In this document: piece by piece, positions 25,912 through 34,783 of the stretch
Position numbering within the stretch: position 1 is the stretch's first letter
Layout: every line of letters begins with the position of its first letter
Assembly: GCF_001456025.1 (NCBI RefSeq)
Contig: NZ_LMTZ01000120.1
Span: 1 to 46,088 of the forward strand
Length of the DNA: 46,088 nt
Direction of reading: 5' to 3'
From: Mastigocoleus testarum BC008
Lineage (GTDB): Bacteria; Cyanobacteriota; Cyanobacteriia; Cyanobacteriales; Nostocaceae
Made by a program: the position numbers and the translations under genes
The notes under the pieces: generated by a model
The model's input: only the letters and a program-made list of their open reading frames with translations
The model's database searches: none
Told to the model about the DNA's origin: nothing

Positions 25912-26452
25912 GTTCTTATTTGGTTAAATTTTACTCCCATATCTAATTTACTTGTTAAATAGGGGCGATTTGTAGGTGGAAGTTCTTTTTTCTTAAGCGT
26001 GTTTCTACATCTGCTTGTTTATCAATCTTTGTGGTGTCTAAGAAAATTGTTTTTCTTCAACCTTAAAATCTCTCGGTAAATGTCCCTTGCTTCTTCAATA
26101 CTACGCAATTCGGAGTCATGACCTGCGGTCACGCTACGCGACCACAAATCCAAAAAGGAAGTGTGCTTAAATCTTTTCTGTGTGGGTATACTTCGCATCC
26201 AAAAGCCAGTCGAGCAATAACGTTTTTCCGACATTCAATACAGAATATCTTCTTATTTGCTTCAAGCATAAATATTAAGGCATGTAAATCATGGGTTACA
26301 GGACGCTAATAACAGTGAATAGAAAGTATATTCTTTTGTACGCCCAACACACCCTACGATAATTTTATTTTTCATTTACAAATACTTGCTTAGAAAACTA
26401 GAAAAAGACATAAAGATTGCGATCGCATCGAAATTTATGCAATAAATATAGT
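25912..26452. other. Intergenic, contains a dispersed GC-rich repeat fragment
   Basis: This gap carries a GC-rich island at 26117-26140 (TGACCTGCGGTCACGCTA) that recurs almost unchanged inside the MITE-like element near 27943. Open frames across it (for example 26022-26234 on the minus strand) look like chance or remnants. No RNA gene is recognised. Confidence 0.5.
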
Positions 26453-26782
26453 ATGAAAAAGTTGTTATTTATTTGTAGTCAAAATAGATTGCGTAGCCCA
26501 ACAGCAGAAGCTGTATTCTCTGAATATGAAGGTCTAGAAGTAGAGTCAGCAGGAATAGATAGAACTGCAGAAATATCTGTATGTAGCGAATCAATTCAAT
26601 GGGCAGATATAATCTTTGTCATGGAAAAGTCCCATCTCAGAAAGCTTTCTCATAAGTTTCAACCTTCGCTCAAAAATAAGCGAGTAATTTGTCTTGATAT
26701 CAAAGACGAATATGAGTATATGGAACCAACTCTAATAGATTTATTGAAGAAAAAAGTACTACCGTTGTTGGGAACATTTTAG
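26453..26782 (+). CDS. Low-molecular-weight protein tyrosine phosphatase-like protein
   Basis: The 109-residue protein carries the CX5R phosphate-binding loop at residues about 8-15 (FICSQNRLRSPTAE), a beta strand and helix with SAGID, and DIIFVMEKSH, the helix typical of LMW-PTP folds. It lacks the classic DPWG acid loop and ends in LDIKDEYEYMEP, the pattern of a short bacterial variant family. It should dephosphorylate tyrosine or a small phosphate ester. The frame extends upstream to 26417 without a better start, and the ATG at 26453 fits the family N-terminus (MKKLLFICSQN). It is convergent with the PARG gene. Confidence 0.88.
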   Translation: MKKLLFICSQNRLRSPTAEAVFSEYEGLEVESAGIDRTAEISVCSESIQWADIIFVMEKSHLRKLSHKFQPSLKNKRVICLDIKDEYEYMEPTLIDLLKKKVLPLLGTF

Positions 26783-26875
26783 ATTTCTGAGTGAAGAGAA
26801 ATTTAAACATGATAGCGATCGCAAATACAATAGCGATCGCATTAATGATTCTGTCATAAAGGACATTTATGAGAT

Positions 26876-27715
26876 TTAAATGGCAAAACATTTCTCAAAT
26901 TCCATAAGTGTCCCTTTATTTTTACTAGAATCTAAAACTGAAAAAATAACCTTTTTAAATCGACCCCAAAATGGACCATTCGCTAGTAACAAATCTGCAA
27001 ACATCCTAGCAACTAAAGAAGGTTGATTTCTAAATACCCCACATCCCCAAGCACCTAAAATCAGAGTATCGCAATTATGGTAAGCAGCTAAACTCAATAA
27101 TTTTGTCGTTCGAGTATAAAAAACTTCTGGAATCTTGTCTAAATCTGTGGGTTTATTCCTCAAAATTGCTCCAGCATTGGGCGCAGGACTAGTAATAAAA
27201 TCTACTAGATAAGGTTCTTCTAAGAGAGTTCCATCATCTTGCTTGAAAACTGGACAATCTGGAGAATAAATCATGCGATCACTATACAATAGGGATCCAT
27301 GACGACGATGAAAATCATAGTATTCGGGACACAATAAGAGACTTTTATAAAGTGCGGAACTGCGCGCTAAACTCTCTTCCTGTGCTTGCGCTCCTTTAAG
27401 AAAACCGCCACCAGGATTTTTTGCGGAAGCAAAGTTGAGAACGCCGATTTTTTCAAATTCTTGACTCGCACTAATTCTCTGGGCTCCCATCAAACTAGTT
27501 TCATTTTTAACTTCAAAGTCAGTACTATGATATTGAGGCTCACTACCAAGAATATTCTGTTGAATTTGGAAGAGCTGATCAGGTTCACAATATTCAGTTG
27601 CAGCTAAGCAGCAGCGCAAACTCTGACCCACATTAACTTCCTTACCTGTAGGAGAAGTGTAGCTACCAATGTCAAGAATTTTGACTGTATCTTGTGCAAT
27701 CGAAATTCTCCTCAT
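26876..27715 (-). CDS. TIGR02452/DUF2263-family poly(ADP-ribose) glycohydrolase-like macrodomain protein
   Basis: The 279-residue protein carries the bacterial PARG signature: NPGGGFLKGAQAQEE at residues about 106-120, with the GGG and catalytic QEE elements intact, and downstream LILGAWGCGVFRN. In this family the macrodomain fold removes ADP-ribose chains from proteins. The substrate here is unknown, since bacterial ADP-ribose polymers are poorly characterised. A GAGGGG-like ribosome binding site precedes the ATG. The gene is intact and monocistronic, converging with the phosphatase-like gene. Possible roles are stress signalling or defence against ADP-ribosylating toxins or phage enzymes. 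Confidence 0.9.
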   Translation of the reverse strand: MRRISIAQDTVKILDIGSYTSPTGKEVNVGQSLRCCLAATEYCEPDQLFQIQQNILGSEPQYHSTDFEVKNETSLMGAQRISASQEFEKIGVLNFASAKNPGGGFLKGAQAQEESLARSSALYKSLLLCPEYYDFHRRHGSLLYSDRMIYSPDCPVFKQDDGTLLEEPYLVDFITSPAPNAGAILRNKPTDLDKIPEVFYTRTTKLLSLAAYHNCDTLILGAWGCGVFRNQPSLVARMFADLLLANGPFWGRFKKVIFSVLDSSKNKGTLMEFEKCFAI

Positions 27716-28427
27716 TATTTTTATTACCCCTCATCAACCAATTACAAGCTTTATACTATTTACAAAAAATATTATCAGTAATAATATTTTCCATAATATT
27801 CAGGACTTACGCACGAACAACACTATTACAGTCATTGCAATGCAAGGTTAGCAGCTAGCGCAGCGTAACGTAGTTATTGCGTTTCCGCAAGGAAATAGCA
27901 TTCACCGTAGGTGCGGTTCACCCCAAACCAATGACCTTGCGGTCACGCTATAGCTATAGCTGCGCTACCTGCGGAGCCGCTACCTTACGGATCCGCTAAT
28001 GGAAATAAGTCCCAAAGGGACTCGCTACGCTAAGGTAACGAGTGCGTAAGTCCTAATATTTAAACAACACATATCGATAATACATTCAAACTACAATAAT
28101 CGCAATATTGTAGTACAAGCTTTCTGGTAAGAAAAAGTGGTGTTACTTAAATTATTATTGATTCACAAAAGGTCAAAAATACTTGTAACGTAAGTGTGGA
28201 GTTAAAGAATTTTATTTTTGACAAAACTACTAATGCAATTTAAACGTCTTAAGTGGCTTAATATTGTGGAATGACAAAATTAACGTTCGCCCTACTTTAT
28301 TCAATATAGGAATCATGTTTGATTCTTGAAAAGATTTTTACCAACAACTCCTGCAAAAAAGACTTTTGAGTCTCAGTATATTTTTAAAATTCAAATCGGA
28401 TTCCTATATAATTTCGTACTGATTAAT
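27716..28427. other. Intergenic containing a MITE-like element
   Basis: Positions 27802-28054 form the MITE-like element listed separately. The remainder, 28060-28427, is AT-rich and lies downstream of the PRK-like gene; I see no terminator with a clear stem there. Confidence 0.5.
27802..28054. mobile_element. MITE-like element with 13 bp terminal inverted repeats
   Basis: The ends AGGACTTACGCAC (27802-27814) and GTGCGTAAGTCCT (28042-28054) are perfect inverted repeats. They are flanked on both sides by AATATT (27795-27800, 28055-28060), which may be target duplication or extended inverted repeat. The 253 bp between is GC-rich, full of short palindromes (for example GACCTTGCGGTC) and encodes no protein. 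AGGACTTACGCA ends are widespread in cyanobacterial intergenic repeats, so this is probably a non-autonomous transposable element. Confidence 0.78.
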
Positions 28428-29384
28428 CTAAACTGCCGATACTGGAATACCGATACTGTGAGTTGCTTTGAGCATGTGATAGGTAATAAGTAACTGAGTT
28501 AAAGCCAGCGGATAACTTTGCAAAGTCTCACCTGTAGTACCAGCTATTTTACCCAACTCAGGATTACTTTCGCGGTCGCAAACACTCTTAAGATTTGGCA
28601 TATCAGAACAAATAATTTGCTCTAACTTATTGACCTGTTCTAAGTTTGCATGACGGTCAACTTCCAATACATCAACAGGCTTACTCATATCTCTATCCAA
28701 CCCTAAACGAATAGAAGACATGGAAGTACCATTAGTTGATTGGATAATCTCAGTGAAATCTGGGTGGGGAATGGTAGGACGCAATACCAATCGGACATTT
28801 AATTGTCCATTATTTCGAACAGGATCTTCCTCTGGAGGATAAAAGCTAATAACAATATCCGACCATTGACGTTGGGGACGAATATAAGCCTCAGAATCTG
28901 GCTCTCTTTTTCTTAGTTGTTCGAGTACTTCCTCTGGAGAATAACCTCGCTTTTGAGTATCCCGTTTGATTTTCCACTGAGCGCGTAAAGATTCTGGTGG
29001 TGCGAGATAAACCTTGACATCATAGCAATCGCGAGCAGCACGGGTTGAATAACCTAATAATCCTTCAATAATCACAAATTTACTAGGCTTGATATATTCT
29101 GGGGGATCGAAGCAGCCTGTTTTGTGGTTATAAATTGGCTTGAGAATTGGCTGTCCCGTTCTTAGCAACGATAGATGCTGTTGCATAATATCGAGATGAT
29201 TGCAGTCAGGGTGAACGGCTGTAATACCTATTTCTGCTCGTTGTTGTCGGTCATATTTATGGTAATCATCCGTACAAATTACCGTTACATTTTCCGGACC
29301 GAGTACCTGAGCAATACCTTTAGTTAAAGTTGTTTTCCCTGCAGCGCTGTCACCAACAATACCAAGAATTATCGGACGGCTCAT
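28428..29384 (-). CDS. Phosphoribulokinase-family paralogue (PRK-like)
   Basis: The 318-residue P-loop kinase is clearly related to Calvin-cycle phosphoribulokinase. Walker A is GDSAAGKTT near residues 11-19, followed by TVICTDDYHKYDRQQR, PIYNHKTG and VIIEGLLGY. Canonical cyanobacterial PRK has GDSGCGKST and a redox-regulated Cys pair. Here the first of those Cys is Ala, while the second (VIC) remains, so the classical disulfide cannot form. The C-terminal region is also diverged. It is therefore a second PRK-like kinase, constitutively active or of changed substrate, rather than the main Prk. An AGGGGGT ribosome binding site precedes the ATG. Neighbouring genes give no pathway clue. Confidence 0.85.
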   Translation of the reverse strand: MSRPIILGIVGDSAAGKTTLTKGIAQVLGPENVTVICTDDYHKYDRQQRAEIGITAVHPDCNHLDIMQQHLSLLRTGQPILKPIYNHKTGCFDPPEYIKPSKFVIIEGLLGYSTRAARDCYDVKVYLAPPESLRAQWKIKRDTQKRGYSPEEVLEQLRKREPDSEAYIRPQRQWSDIVISFYPPEEDPVRNNGQLNVRLVLRPTIPHPDFTEIIQSTNGTSMSSIRLGLDRDMSKPVDVLEVDRHANLEQVNKLEQIICSDMPNLKSVCDRESNPELGKIAGTTGETLQSYPLALTQLLITYHMLKATHSIGIPVSAV

Positions 29385-29884
29385 CTTACCCCCTGAACAT
29401 GCATATAGTTGATTTTGAAATTGTATGTTAATTTACTTATTTTATAATATTTTCAGAAACTTCTCAATGACTATAATTATTTTTTCTAATGCTTTATAGT
29501 ACAAAAATTAGTGACAAAAAAAACAGGAAATGCTTATCTAAAGCAATTTAGTGTTACTTCAGGCAATAGAAATTATTCGTCAAGGTTTGCGGACAATTTA
29601 AAGTTAGAATCACTGTAAATTATTATTCTGAAGGGTATGTACCAAGTAAATAACCTTTGGGTTCCTTTGATTTTGTTGGGTTTAATTGTATGTGCGGCAA
29701 TTTTCTTTTCTTATGAATAGTTAAACTAATTGATTTTTTCAGTTTTCTTATACAAAGAATAAATCTTATACATACAGTGAAGTGTAAGAATAATAAATGA
29801 CATATTGTATAAATATCACACTGTAGTGAACGAGTTCTAATTCTAATAGAATTACAAACTGGTTATTTAAAAAAAGCAGCAAAA
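29385..29884. other. Divergent intergenic region with a tiny membrane ORF
   Basis: This AT-rich gap lies between the PRK-like gene and the methyltransferase gene. Besides promoters it contains the 27-codon hydrophobic ORF at 29637-29720, listed separately. No repeats or RNA gene are recognised. Confidence 0.45.
29637..29720 (+). CDS. Candidate 27-residue single-span membrane peptide
   Basis: The short ORF encodes MYQVNNLWVPLILLGLIVC and ends AAIFFSYE, one strongly hydrophobic span with short polar ends, much like small photosystem or transporter-associated subunits. An AAGGG sequence lies immediately upstream, though very close to the ATG. It does not match PetG, PetL, PetN, PetM, PsaM or Psb30 as I remember them. 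It could be a genuine small membrane protein or chance. Confidence 0.3.
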   Translation: MYQVNNLWVPLILLGLIVCAAIFFSYE

Positions 29885-30547
29885 ATGTCAATTAGAACCT
29901 TAGGCTTGGGAGAAAATCTACGGGAATACTTGCTTTCGGTATCTCTGCGAGAACCGGATATTTTGACTCTGTTACGCCAAGAAACGAGTTTGCATCAAAT
30001 GGGGATTATGCAAATTTCCCCCGAACAGGGACAATTTATGGCTCTGCTAGTAAAATTGATGGGTGCAAAAAAAACTTTAGAGATTGGTGTATTTACTGGT
30101 TATAGTGCTTTGATTGTAGCCTTAGCTCTGCCTAGTGATGGTAAAGTTATTGCTTGTGATATTAATGAGGAGTACACATCAATTGCTTGTCGCTATTGGC
30201 AGAAAGCCGGTGTGAGCCATAAAATCGATTTGCATGTTGCTCCAGCGGTGGAAACATTAGATAAGTTACTCAAAGCAGGGGAAGCGGAAACATTCGATTT
30301 TGTTTTTATTGATGCTGATAAAAGTAACTACGATAATTATTATGAGAGAGCTTTGCAACTCGTACGTCCTGGTGGTTTGATAGCTATAGACAATGTGTTA
30401 TGGTCGGGAAAAGTTGCAGACCCTGCGATCGAAGATAACAGAACAAAGAAAATTAGAGCTTTAAATCAAAAATTACATCAGGACGAACGAGTTAATTTGA
30501 GTATGGTACCTATCGGCGATGGTTTGACTTTGGCGATGAAAAACTAA
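29885..30547 (+). CDS. SAM-dependent O-methyltransferase (CCoAOMT-like)
   Basis: The 220-residue protein is of the cation-dependent caffeoyl-CoA-O-methyltransferase-type family. The SAM-binding motif I is TLEIGVFTGYSAL near residues 63-75, with VIACDINEEY (motif II) following. The metal/catalytic segment is FIDADKSNYDNYYE near 139-152, then IAIDNVLWSGKVADP. In cyanobacteria related enzymes methylate catechol-like substrates, including mycosporine precursors, but no mycosporine genes flank it, so the substrate is unknown. Length and motifs are complete. Confidence 0.92.
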   Translation: MSIRTLGLGENLREYLLSVSLREPDILTLLRQETSLHQMGIMQISPEQGQFMALLVKLMGAKKTLEIGVFTGYSALIVALALPSDGKVIACDINEEYTSIACRYWQKAGVSHKIDLHVAPAVETLDKLLKAGEAETFDFVFIDADKSNYDNYYERALQLVRPGGLIAIDNVLWSGKVADPAIEDNRTKKIRALNQKLHQDERVNLSMVPIGDGLTLAMKN

Positions 30548-30686
30548 GCTAGGGGTGAATAATTGGTAATTAGTAACGGGAAAAACTAATTTTATTGAGT
30601 TGTTCAATTCTCTGTAAATATCGTTTTGTCAATCGACCGGCTTTCTCTGAGTGTAAACTTAGCTATTCTAATAAGGAATAAGTTTG

Positions 30687-31589
30687 ATGCAAAGCGAACG
30701 AATTATAACTATTGATGCGGTACAGAAGGATTGCTTACAGAAGATTCTAGTTCAATCGCCTACACTCACTAGTAACGAGGTCAACTGGAATGCAATTCGC
30801 TTTTTCTACCATCGACAACCAGCTCATGAAATACCTGAATGTTCTTTTGCACAGCACCTTATTAGCATTTATTTAGGATGTTTTCAAGCAAGACGAATGG
30901 TGAACGGTCATTGGCATGATGATTGCTATACCAGTGGGGATATAGGTATATTTCCTGCGAATCAAATTGCACCAAAATCCCAGTGCGATCGTCAAGCTGC
31001 TTTTATTACCCTATTCCTAGAAACAAGATTTTTCGAACAAGTTGCTTGGGAATCAGTGGATGTCAGTAAAATCGAAATCATACCGCGATTTAAACTTCGC
31101 GATCCTTTGATTCAACAAATTGGTTTGGAACTAAAAAGAGAACTTGAGTCAGGTGGAATAGATAGCCGTTTATATGCTGAATCAATGGCTACTGCTCTTT
31201 CAGTACATTTGATTAGTAGATATGCATCACGCGATCGCCAATATGAGTTAGTAAATTATACAGATGGATTGTCAAAATATAAATTGAGACAAATAATTGC
31301 TTATATCAATGAACAAATTGACCGAAGTATTAGCTTAGCCGAATTAGCCGACGTGGTTCAAATGAGTCCTCACTATTTTGCTAGCCTTTTTAAGCAATCT
31401 ACGGGACTTACACCTCACCAATATGTGACTAAATGTAGGCTCGAACGCGCTAAAAAGCTACTTGCTCGAGGCGATCTAAGTATAGTAGAAGCTTGTCACC
31501 AGGTTGGCTATCAGAGTCAGAGTCATTTTACCAGGGTTTTTCGTCAACACTTGGGAATTACACCCAAAGCATACAAAAATTCATTATAG
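30687..31589 (+). CDS. AraC-family transcriptional regulator
   Basis: The 300-residue protein has a cupin-like N-terminal sensing domain and a C-terminal AraC double helix-turn-helix at residues about 200-298. Recognisable helices are ISLAELADVVQMSPHYFASL and SIVEACHQVGYQSQSHFT, ending RVFRQHLGITPKAYK. A TTG three bases upstream extends the frame, but the ATG at 30687, with an AAGGAA sequence about eight bases upstream, is the likelier start. It lies 139 bp after the methyltransferase and 119 bp before a membrane-protein gene on the same strand, so it may regulate one of them. Effector and targets are unknown. Confidence 0.93.
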   Translation: MQSERIITIDAVQKDCLQKILVQSPTLTSNEVNWNAIRFFYHRQPAHEIPECSFAQHLISIYLGCFQARRMVNGHWHDDCYTSGDIGIFPANQIAPKSQCDRQAAFITLFLETRFFEQVAWESVDVSKIEIIPRFKLRDPLIQQIGLELKRELESGGIDSRLYAESMATALSVHLISRYASRDRQYELVNYTDGLSKYKLRQIIAYINEQIDRSISLAELADVVQMSPHYFASLFKQSTGLTPHQYVTKCRLERAKKLLARGDLSIVEACHQVGYQSQSHFTRVFRQHLGITPKAYKNSL

Positions 31590-31708
31590 TTCTACGATCT
31601 GTTAGGTCAATGGAAGATTGCGATATTTTTCGGAAGAATAGACAAGACGGATAAACACCAAGCGAACTAAACTCAGTAACTACAGACAATTATTGAGTAT
31701 TGAATCCT

Positions 31709-32356
31709 ATGAAAAATTCATCGCTCGTTGGCTGGAGTTTAGTTATTGCTAGCTCTCTTTTTATCCTATTAATTACAGGTTTAATTTTCTATGTGGGTGT
31801 AAATGAACAAACCATTAGAACTGTTTTAAGATTCACCTCTGTTACTTCAGTAGTACCATTTTTGTTAGTATTTGTATCGAAACCTTGTTCTTATATTCAA
31901 AGGCTTCAGGAATATTCGCTATGGATAGAAAATTATCGCCGGTATCTGTGGCTAATACTGAGTATTTCTCATCTTGTTCACCTTTTTGGGATATTTGTCT
32001 TCGTACAACTTCGGGTTAAACAAGTACCCGGTTATATTTGGTTCACAGGTGGGATTGCTTATTTGATTATTATGATATTTGCAGTTATGGAATTGGTAAA
32101 CTCAAGTATTTTTGATGAAGTGAGTAAAGGTGTATCTGATAGTTTTAGCAAATTAATTTATGTAAGTGGGATATGGTATATCTGGCTTTACTTTCTTTTT
32201 GCCTATGTAGGAGCAGCAAGTGGTTATTCTCCACTAACTAAAGGCAGACAATTATTTTATACTATCCCCGCAGCAATTATCTTTATCGCGACAGCTTTGT
32301 TGCACGTGCTCGTTCGAATTCGATATAAAAAGTTAGATAGCCTAAGTTCAGAATGA
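31709..32356 (+). CDS. Multi-pass membrane protein of unknown function
   Basis: The 215-residue protein has about six hydrophobic segments (residues about 10-30, 40-55, 75-100, 108-130, 148-175, 185-205) separated by short polar loops. Histidines near membrane segments (ISHLVHLFGIF, LLHVLVRIR) are faintly reminiscent of ferric-reductase-like or heme-binding membrane domains, but I do not recognise the family. A TTG nine bases upstream extends the frame, and the ATG at 31709 was chosen because the hydrophobic segment follows directly. It follows the AraC gene on the same strand. Confidence 0.65.
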   Translation: MKNSSLVGWSLVIASSLFILLITGLIFYVGVNEQTIRTVLRFTSVTSVVPFLLVFVSKPCSYIQRLQEYSLWIENYRRYLWLILSISHLVHLFGIFVFVQLRVKQVPGYIWFTGGIAYLIIMIFAVMELVNSSIFDEVSKGVSDSFSKLIYVSGIWYIWLYFLFAYVGAASGYSPLTKGRQLFYTIPAAIIFIATALLHVLVRIRYKKLDSLSSE

Positions 32357-32547
32357 GTTGACAGTTCATTTTGAGGACTTGGATGATCCTAGAGGAAACA
32401 AGGTGTGTTTCACCCATTTGTCAGCATCGTGGTGATAGCACTGTTAGCGACCGATGCTAGTGCAACAGGATCGGAAGATATAGAGATGTGCGGTAATAAA
32501 TTATTATACCAAATCTGATTTTTAAAACCCCTTTATATTTTTTGGAA

Positions 32548-32591
32548 TTTCCCCCCACACTTCCCACACCTCCCACACTTCCTTCTCTCAT
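32548..32591. repeat. CT-rich repeat, same family as 3771-3925
   Basis: CCCACACTTCCCACACCTCC-type units recur here between convergent genes and end in the same CTTCTCTCA motif seen at the end of the longer tract near 3925. Confidence 0.75.
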
Positions 32592-32651
32592 TCTAGAAAG
32601 GGGTAATTAACCCAGACTTAGTATTACTACTGGCGATCTAGTTTTTTCCAA

Positions 32652-33863
32652 TTACCTTTCGGGATTCCTAATTTTGTTATCGGGAATCTTAAAATTAGAA
32701 TTTGTAATAAACGACTTATCCGTTAAACTTTGCAAGAATTCTAATAAATCTTGCTTCTCCCTTGGATTTAATTGAAAACCAGAAATGAATTGACTTTTGA
32801 GAGGATTTTCACTTCCTACCCCAGCATTTTTACCAACATGAATCGTTCTACCACCAGCTGCATAATGTTCGATAACTTCTTCTAAAGTTGCAATACTACC
32901 ATCATGCATATAGGGAGCAGTTAGAGCTATATTTCGCAATGTGGGTGCTTTAAACTTGCCCATATCAGATGGTTCATGGGTCATTTCATACACGCCAGTA
33001 TTTTTACCCGGATATGCACCTTTACCATCGATATTGTAAAGCCCAGTGTTGTGAAAAGCAATTTCCTCAAACGCTAAGCGTTTATGTTTGATTGAGTCAC
33101 TAAAGTTAAAACCACCATGACAGTGAAAACATTCTAAGCGTTCGCTATTAAATAATGCTTCCCCCCGTTTCGCAGATGCAGAAATTGCATTTTTGTCATT
33201 TCCATACCGATAGCGATCGTAAGGTGAATTTGCAGAAATTAAAGTTCTTTCAAAAGCTGCGATCGCTTTGGTTAAGTTATTGATATTAATATTATTACCC
33301 TTTCCAAATGCAGCAGCAAATAATTTTTGATAATTACTATCGTCTCGTAATATCTGGAGAACTTCCTCTTCCTTTCCTGCTAAACCCATTTCTACGGGAT
33401 GTTCCCCAAACATGGGAACTAAAGCTTGTCCTTCTAATTGTTTCATTCCTGGATTAGCCCAGGTAAGTACGGAGTTATACGCTATATTAGCTAGACTCAT
33501 GGTATTTCGTGGGTGCTTTTCCCCAGTTGCTCCCACTCCAACAGGTTTTGCATCAGTAAAAGCTAAGGCTTGAATGTGACATGAAGCGCAGGAAAATTTA
33601 CCATTAACAGAAAGGCGTTGCTCATAAAATAAATTTCTTCCGAGTTCTACTTTTTCCGCTGTCATAGGGTTATCAGCAGGGACAACTGGTTCGGGGAGCC
33701 AATTGGGAATATCCCATGTATAAGTATTAGTCGAACCAGAAGCAGATAAAACTCGACTCAAACCAGTAGATAAGCACAATGTCAATGCAAAAATTACTGT
33801 CAGAACAAAGTAACGTTTCCTGTTATATCTCATTGGTTTTACTATACTTTGACAACCATTCAC
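32652..33863 (-). CDS. mbnH: MbnH-like di-heme cytochrome c enzyme (CCP/MauG family)
   Basis: The 403-residue exported protein has a Sec signal (FVLTVIFALTLCLS) and two c-type heme motifs, CASCH near residue 97 and CFHCH near 245, in a cytochrome c peroxidase/MauG fold (LSVNGKFSCASCH, FKAPTLRNIALTAPYMHDGS). It partners with the MbnP-like gene directly upstream, the pattern called a metallo-mystery pair. In the characterised system the MbnH enzyme oxidises a Trp of MbnP to kynurenine, creating a copper site. The GTG at 33863 overlaps the MbnP stop (GTGA), suggesting translational coupling, while an internal ATG at 33833 would give a shorter signal peptide. General di-heme peroxidase function is the alternative. 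Confidence 0.88.
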   Translation of the reverse strand: MNGCQSIVKPMRYNRKRYFVLTVIFALTLCLSTGLSRVLSASGSTNTYTWDIPNWLPEPVVPADNPMTAEKVELGRNLFYEQRLSVNGKFSCASCHIQALAFTDAKPVGVGATGEKHPRNTMSLANIAYNSVLTWANPGMKQLEGQALVPMFGEHPVEMGLAGKEEEVLQILRDDSNYQKLFAAAFGKGNNININNLTKAIAAFERTLISANSPYDRYRYGNDKNAISASAKRGEALFNSERLECFHCHGGFNFSDSIKHKRLAFEEIAFHNTGLYNIDGKGAYPGKNTGVYEMTHEPSDMGKFKAPTLRNIALTAPYMHDGSIATLEEVIEHYAAGGRTIHVGKNAGVGSENPLKSQFISGFQLNPREKQDLLEFLQSLTDKSFITNSNFKIPDNKIRNPER

Positions 33864-34783
33864 TCAACTCGGAAAAAAGTTTGTTTTACTGTAGTATCAC
33901 TGCCAAAAGGTATACCAAAACTTTCCATAAGATTTCTACAGTCATTATCATCAGGACTTGACATGCAGCCCGCAGGTGTATCTGCTTGATTCTTGTTTAG
34001 ATCGGTATTTTCCAGCAGTTTACCAATATCTGCAATGACTACATTTTTAGCTGGATTAAAGTTGGTAAAGGAAATAATTGATCTGTTAGGATTACTGCAT
34101 TCAGTTTGAGGTTTTTGGCTGGAAGTTTCTGCTTGACAGCCCGTACTACCTAAGTGGATAGGAAAACCTTGAGATTTAGCTGCATTTCTATGATTGTCTT
34201 TATGTTTCTGCTGTGAATGCGGATTTTGGGAAACAACTTGGTTTTTTAGGTCAATGCGGGCAAACTTATATCCGAAGCGCCAATTCCACCATAAAGAAGT
34301 GAGATTTAAGGGTGAAGGTGCCAGGGTAGAATCTTCATGGTTGAGATTAGATGGAACACCCAAAGTAAATTGTAAACCTCTGTAATTACCTTTAGGAACT
34401 GTACCAACAACTTTATTTCTTATTTCTGTGGTTCCATTGGTACAAGCACCTGTTTTATCCTCAAAATCAATTAAGGCTACATTTTGATATTGCCATTTAT
34501 TATCTTGGGTAAGGTTTAGGGGAACAATTTTACCATTAGCATCAATTAGAGCAATATTAGAAATATAAAAGCGGAAATCTGCAATTTTCGTAGTGGTAGC
34601 AGATTTTCCTAAATTGTAATTACTATCACAACTGAAAGGGGTATCGCCTACTTTTGAAGCAAACCTAACAGTTACTTGTTGGGTTTGAGTAGCATTCACC
34701 TGTTGTAATTTCCAGGTGTTTAAAAATGGCAAGCTTCCTAAAAGGAAAAAAAATAAAACACCAGGTTTGATTAAATTTATCAT
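33860..34783 (-). CDS. mbnP: MbnP-like periplasmic copper-binding protein (metallo-mystery pair)
   Basis: The 307-residue protein has a Sec signal (GVLFFFLLGSLPFL). Its core is the MbnP/TIGR04052 fold: VTVRFASKVGDTPFSC, DFRFYISNIALID, GNYRGLQFTLGVP and LTSLWWNWRFGYKFARID. The last segment contains the Trp cluster in which MbnH partners make kynurenine. Paired cysteines (FSCDSN with GACTNG; STGCQ with TECSN) fit the four-Cys description. MbnP proteins bind copper in the periplasm. It is the first gene of a two-gene operon with the MbnH-like gene. A His/Lys/Gln-rich insertion (HSQQKHKDNH) just after the Trp cluster looks like an extra metal-binding loop. Copper binding is inferred from the family. 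Confidence 0.88.
   Translation of the reverse strand: MINLIKPGVLFFFLLGSLPFLNTWKLQQVNATQTQQVTVRFASKVGDTPFSCDSNYNLGKSATTTKIADFRFYISNIALIDANGKIVPLNLTQDNKWQYQNVALIDFEDKTGACTNGTTEIRNKVVGTVPKGNYRGLQFTLGVPSNLNHEDSTLAPSPLNLTSLWWNWRFGYKFARIDLKNQVVSQNPHSQQKHKDNHRNAAKSQGFPIHLGSTGCQAETSSQKPQTECSNPNRSIISFTNFNPAKNVVIADIGKLLENTDLNKNQADTPAGCMSSPDDNDCRNLMESFGIPFGSDTTVKQTFFRVE

Noticed and set aside
26022..26234. 70-codon minus-strand frame in the glcE upstream gap
   Set aside because: It runs through a GC-rich dispersed repeat fragment and matches no family I recognise.
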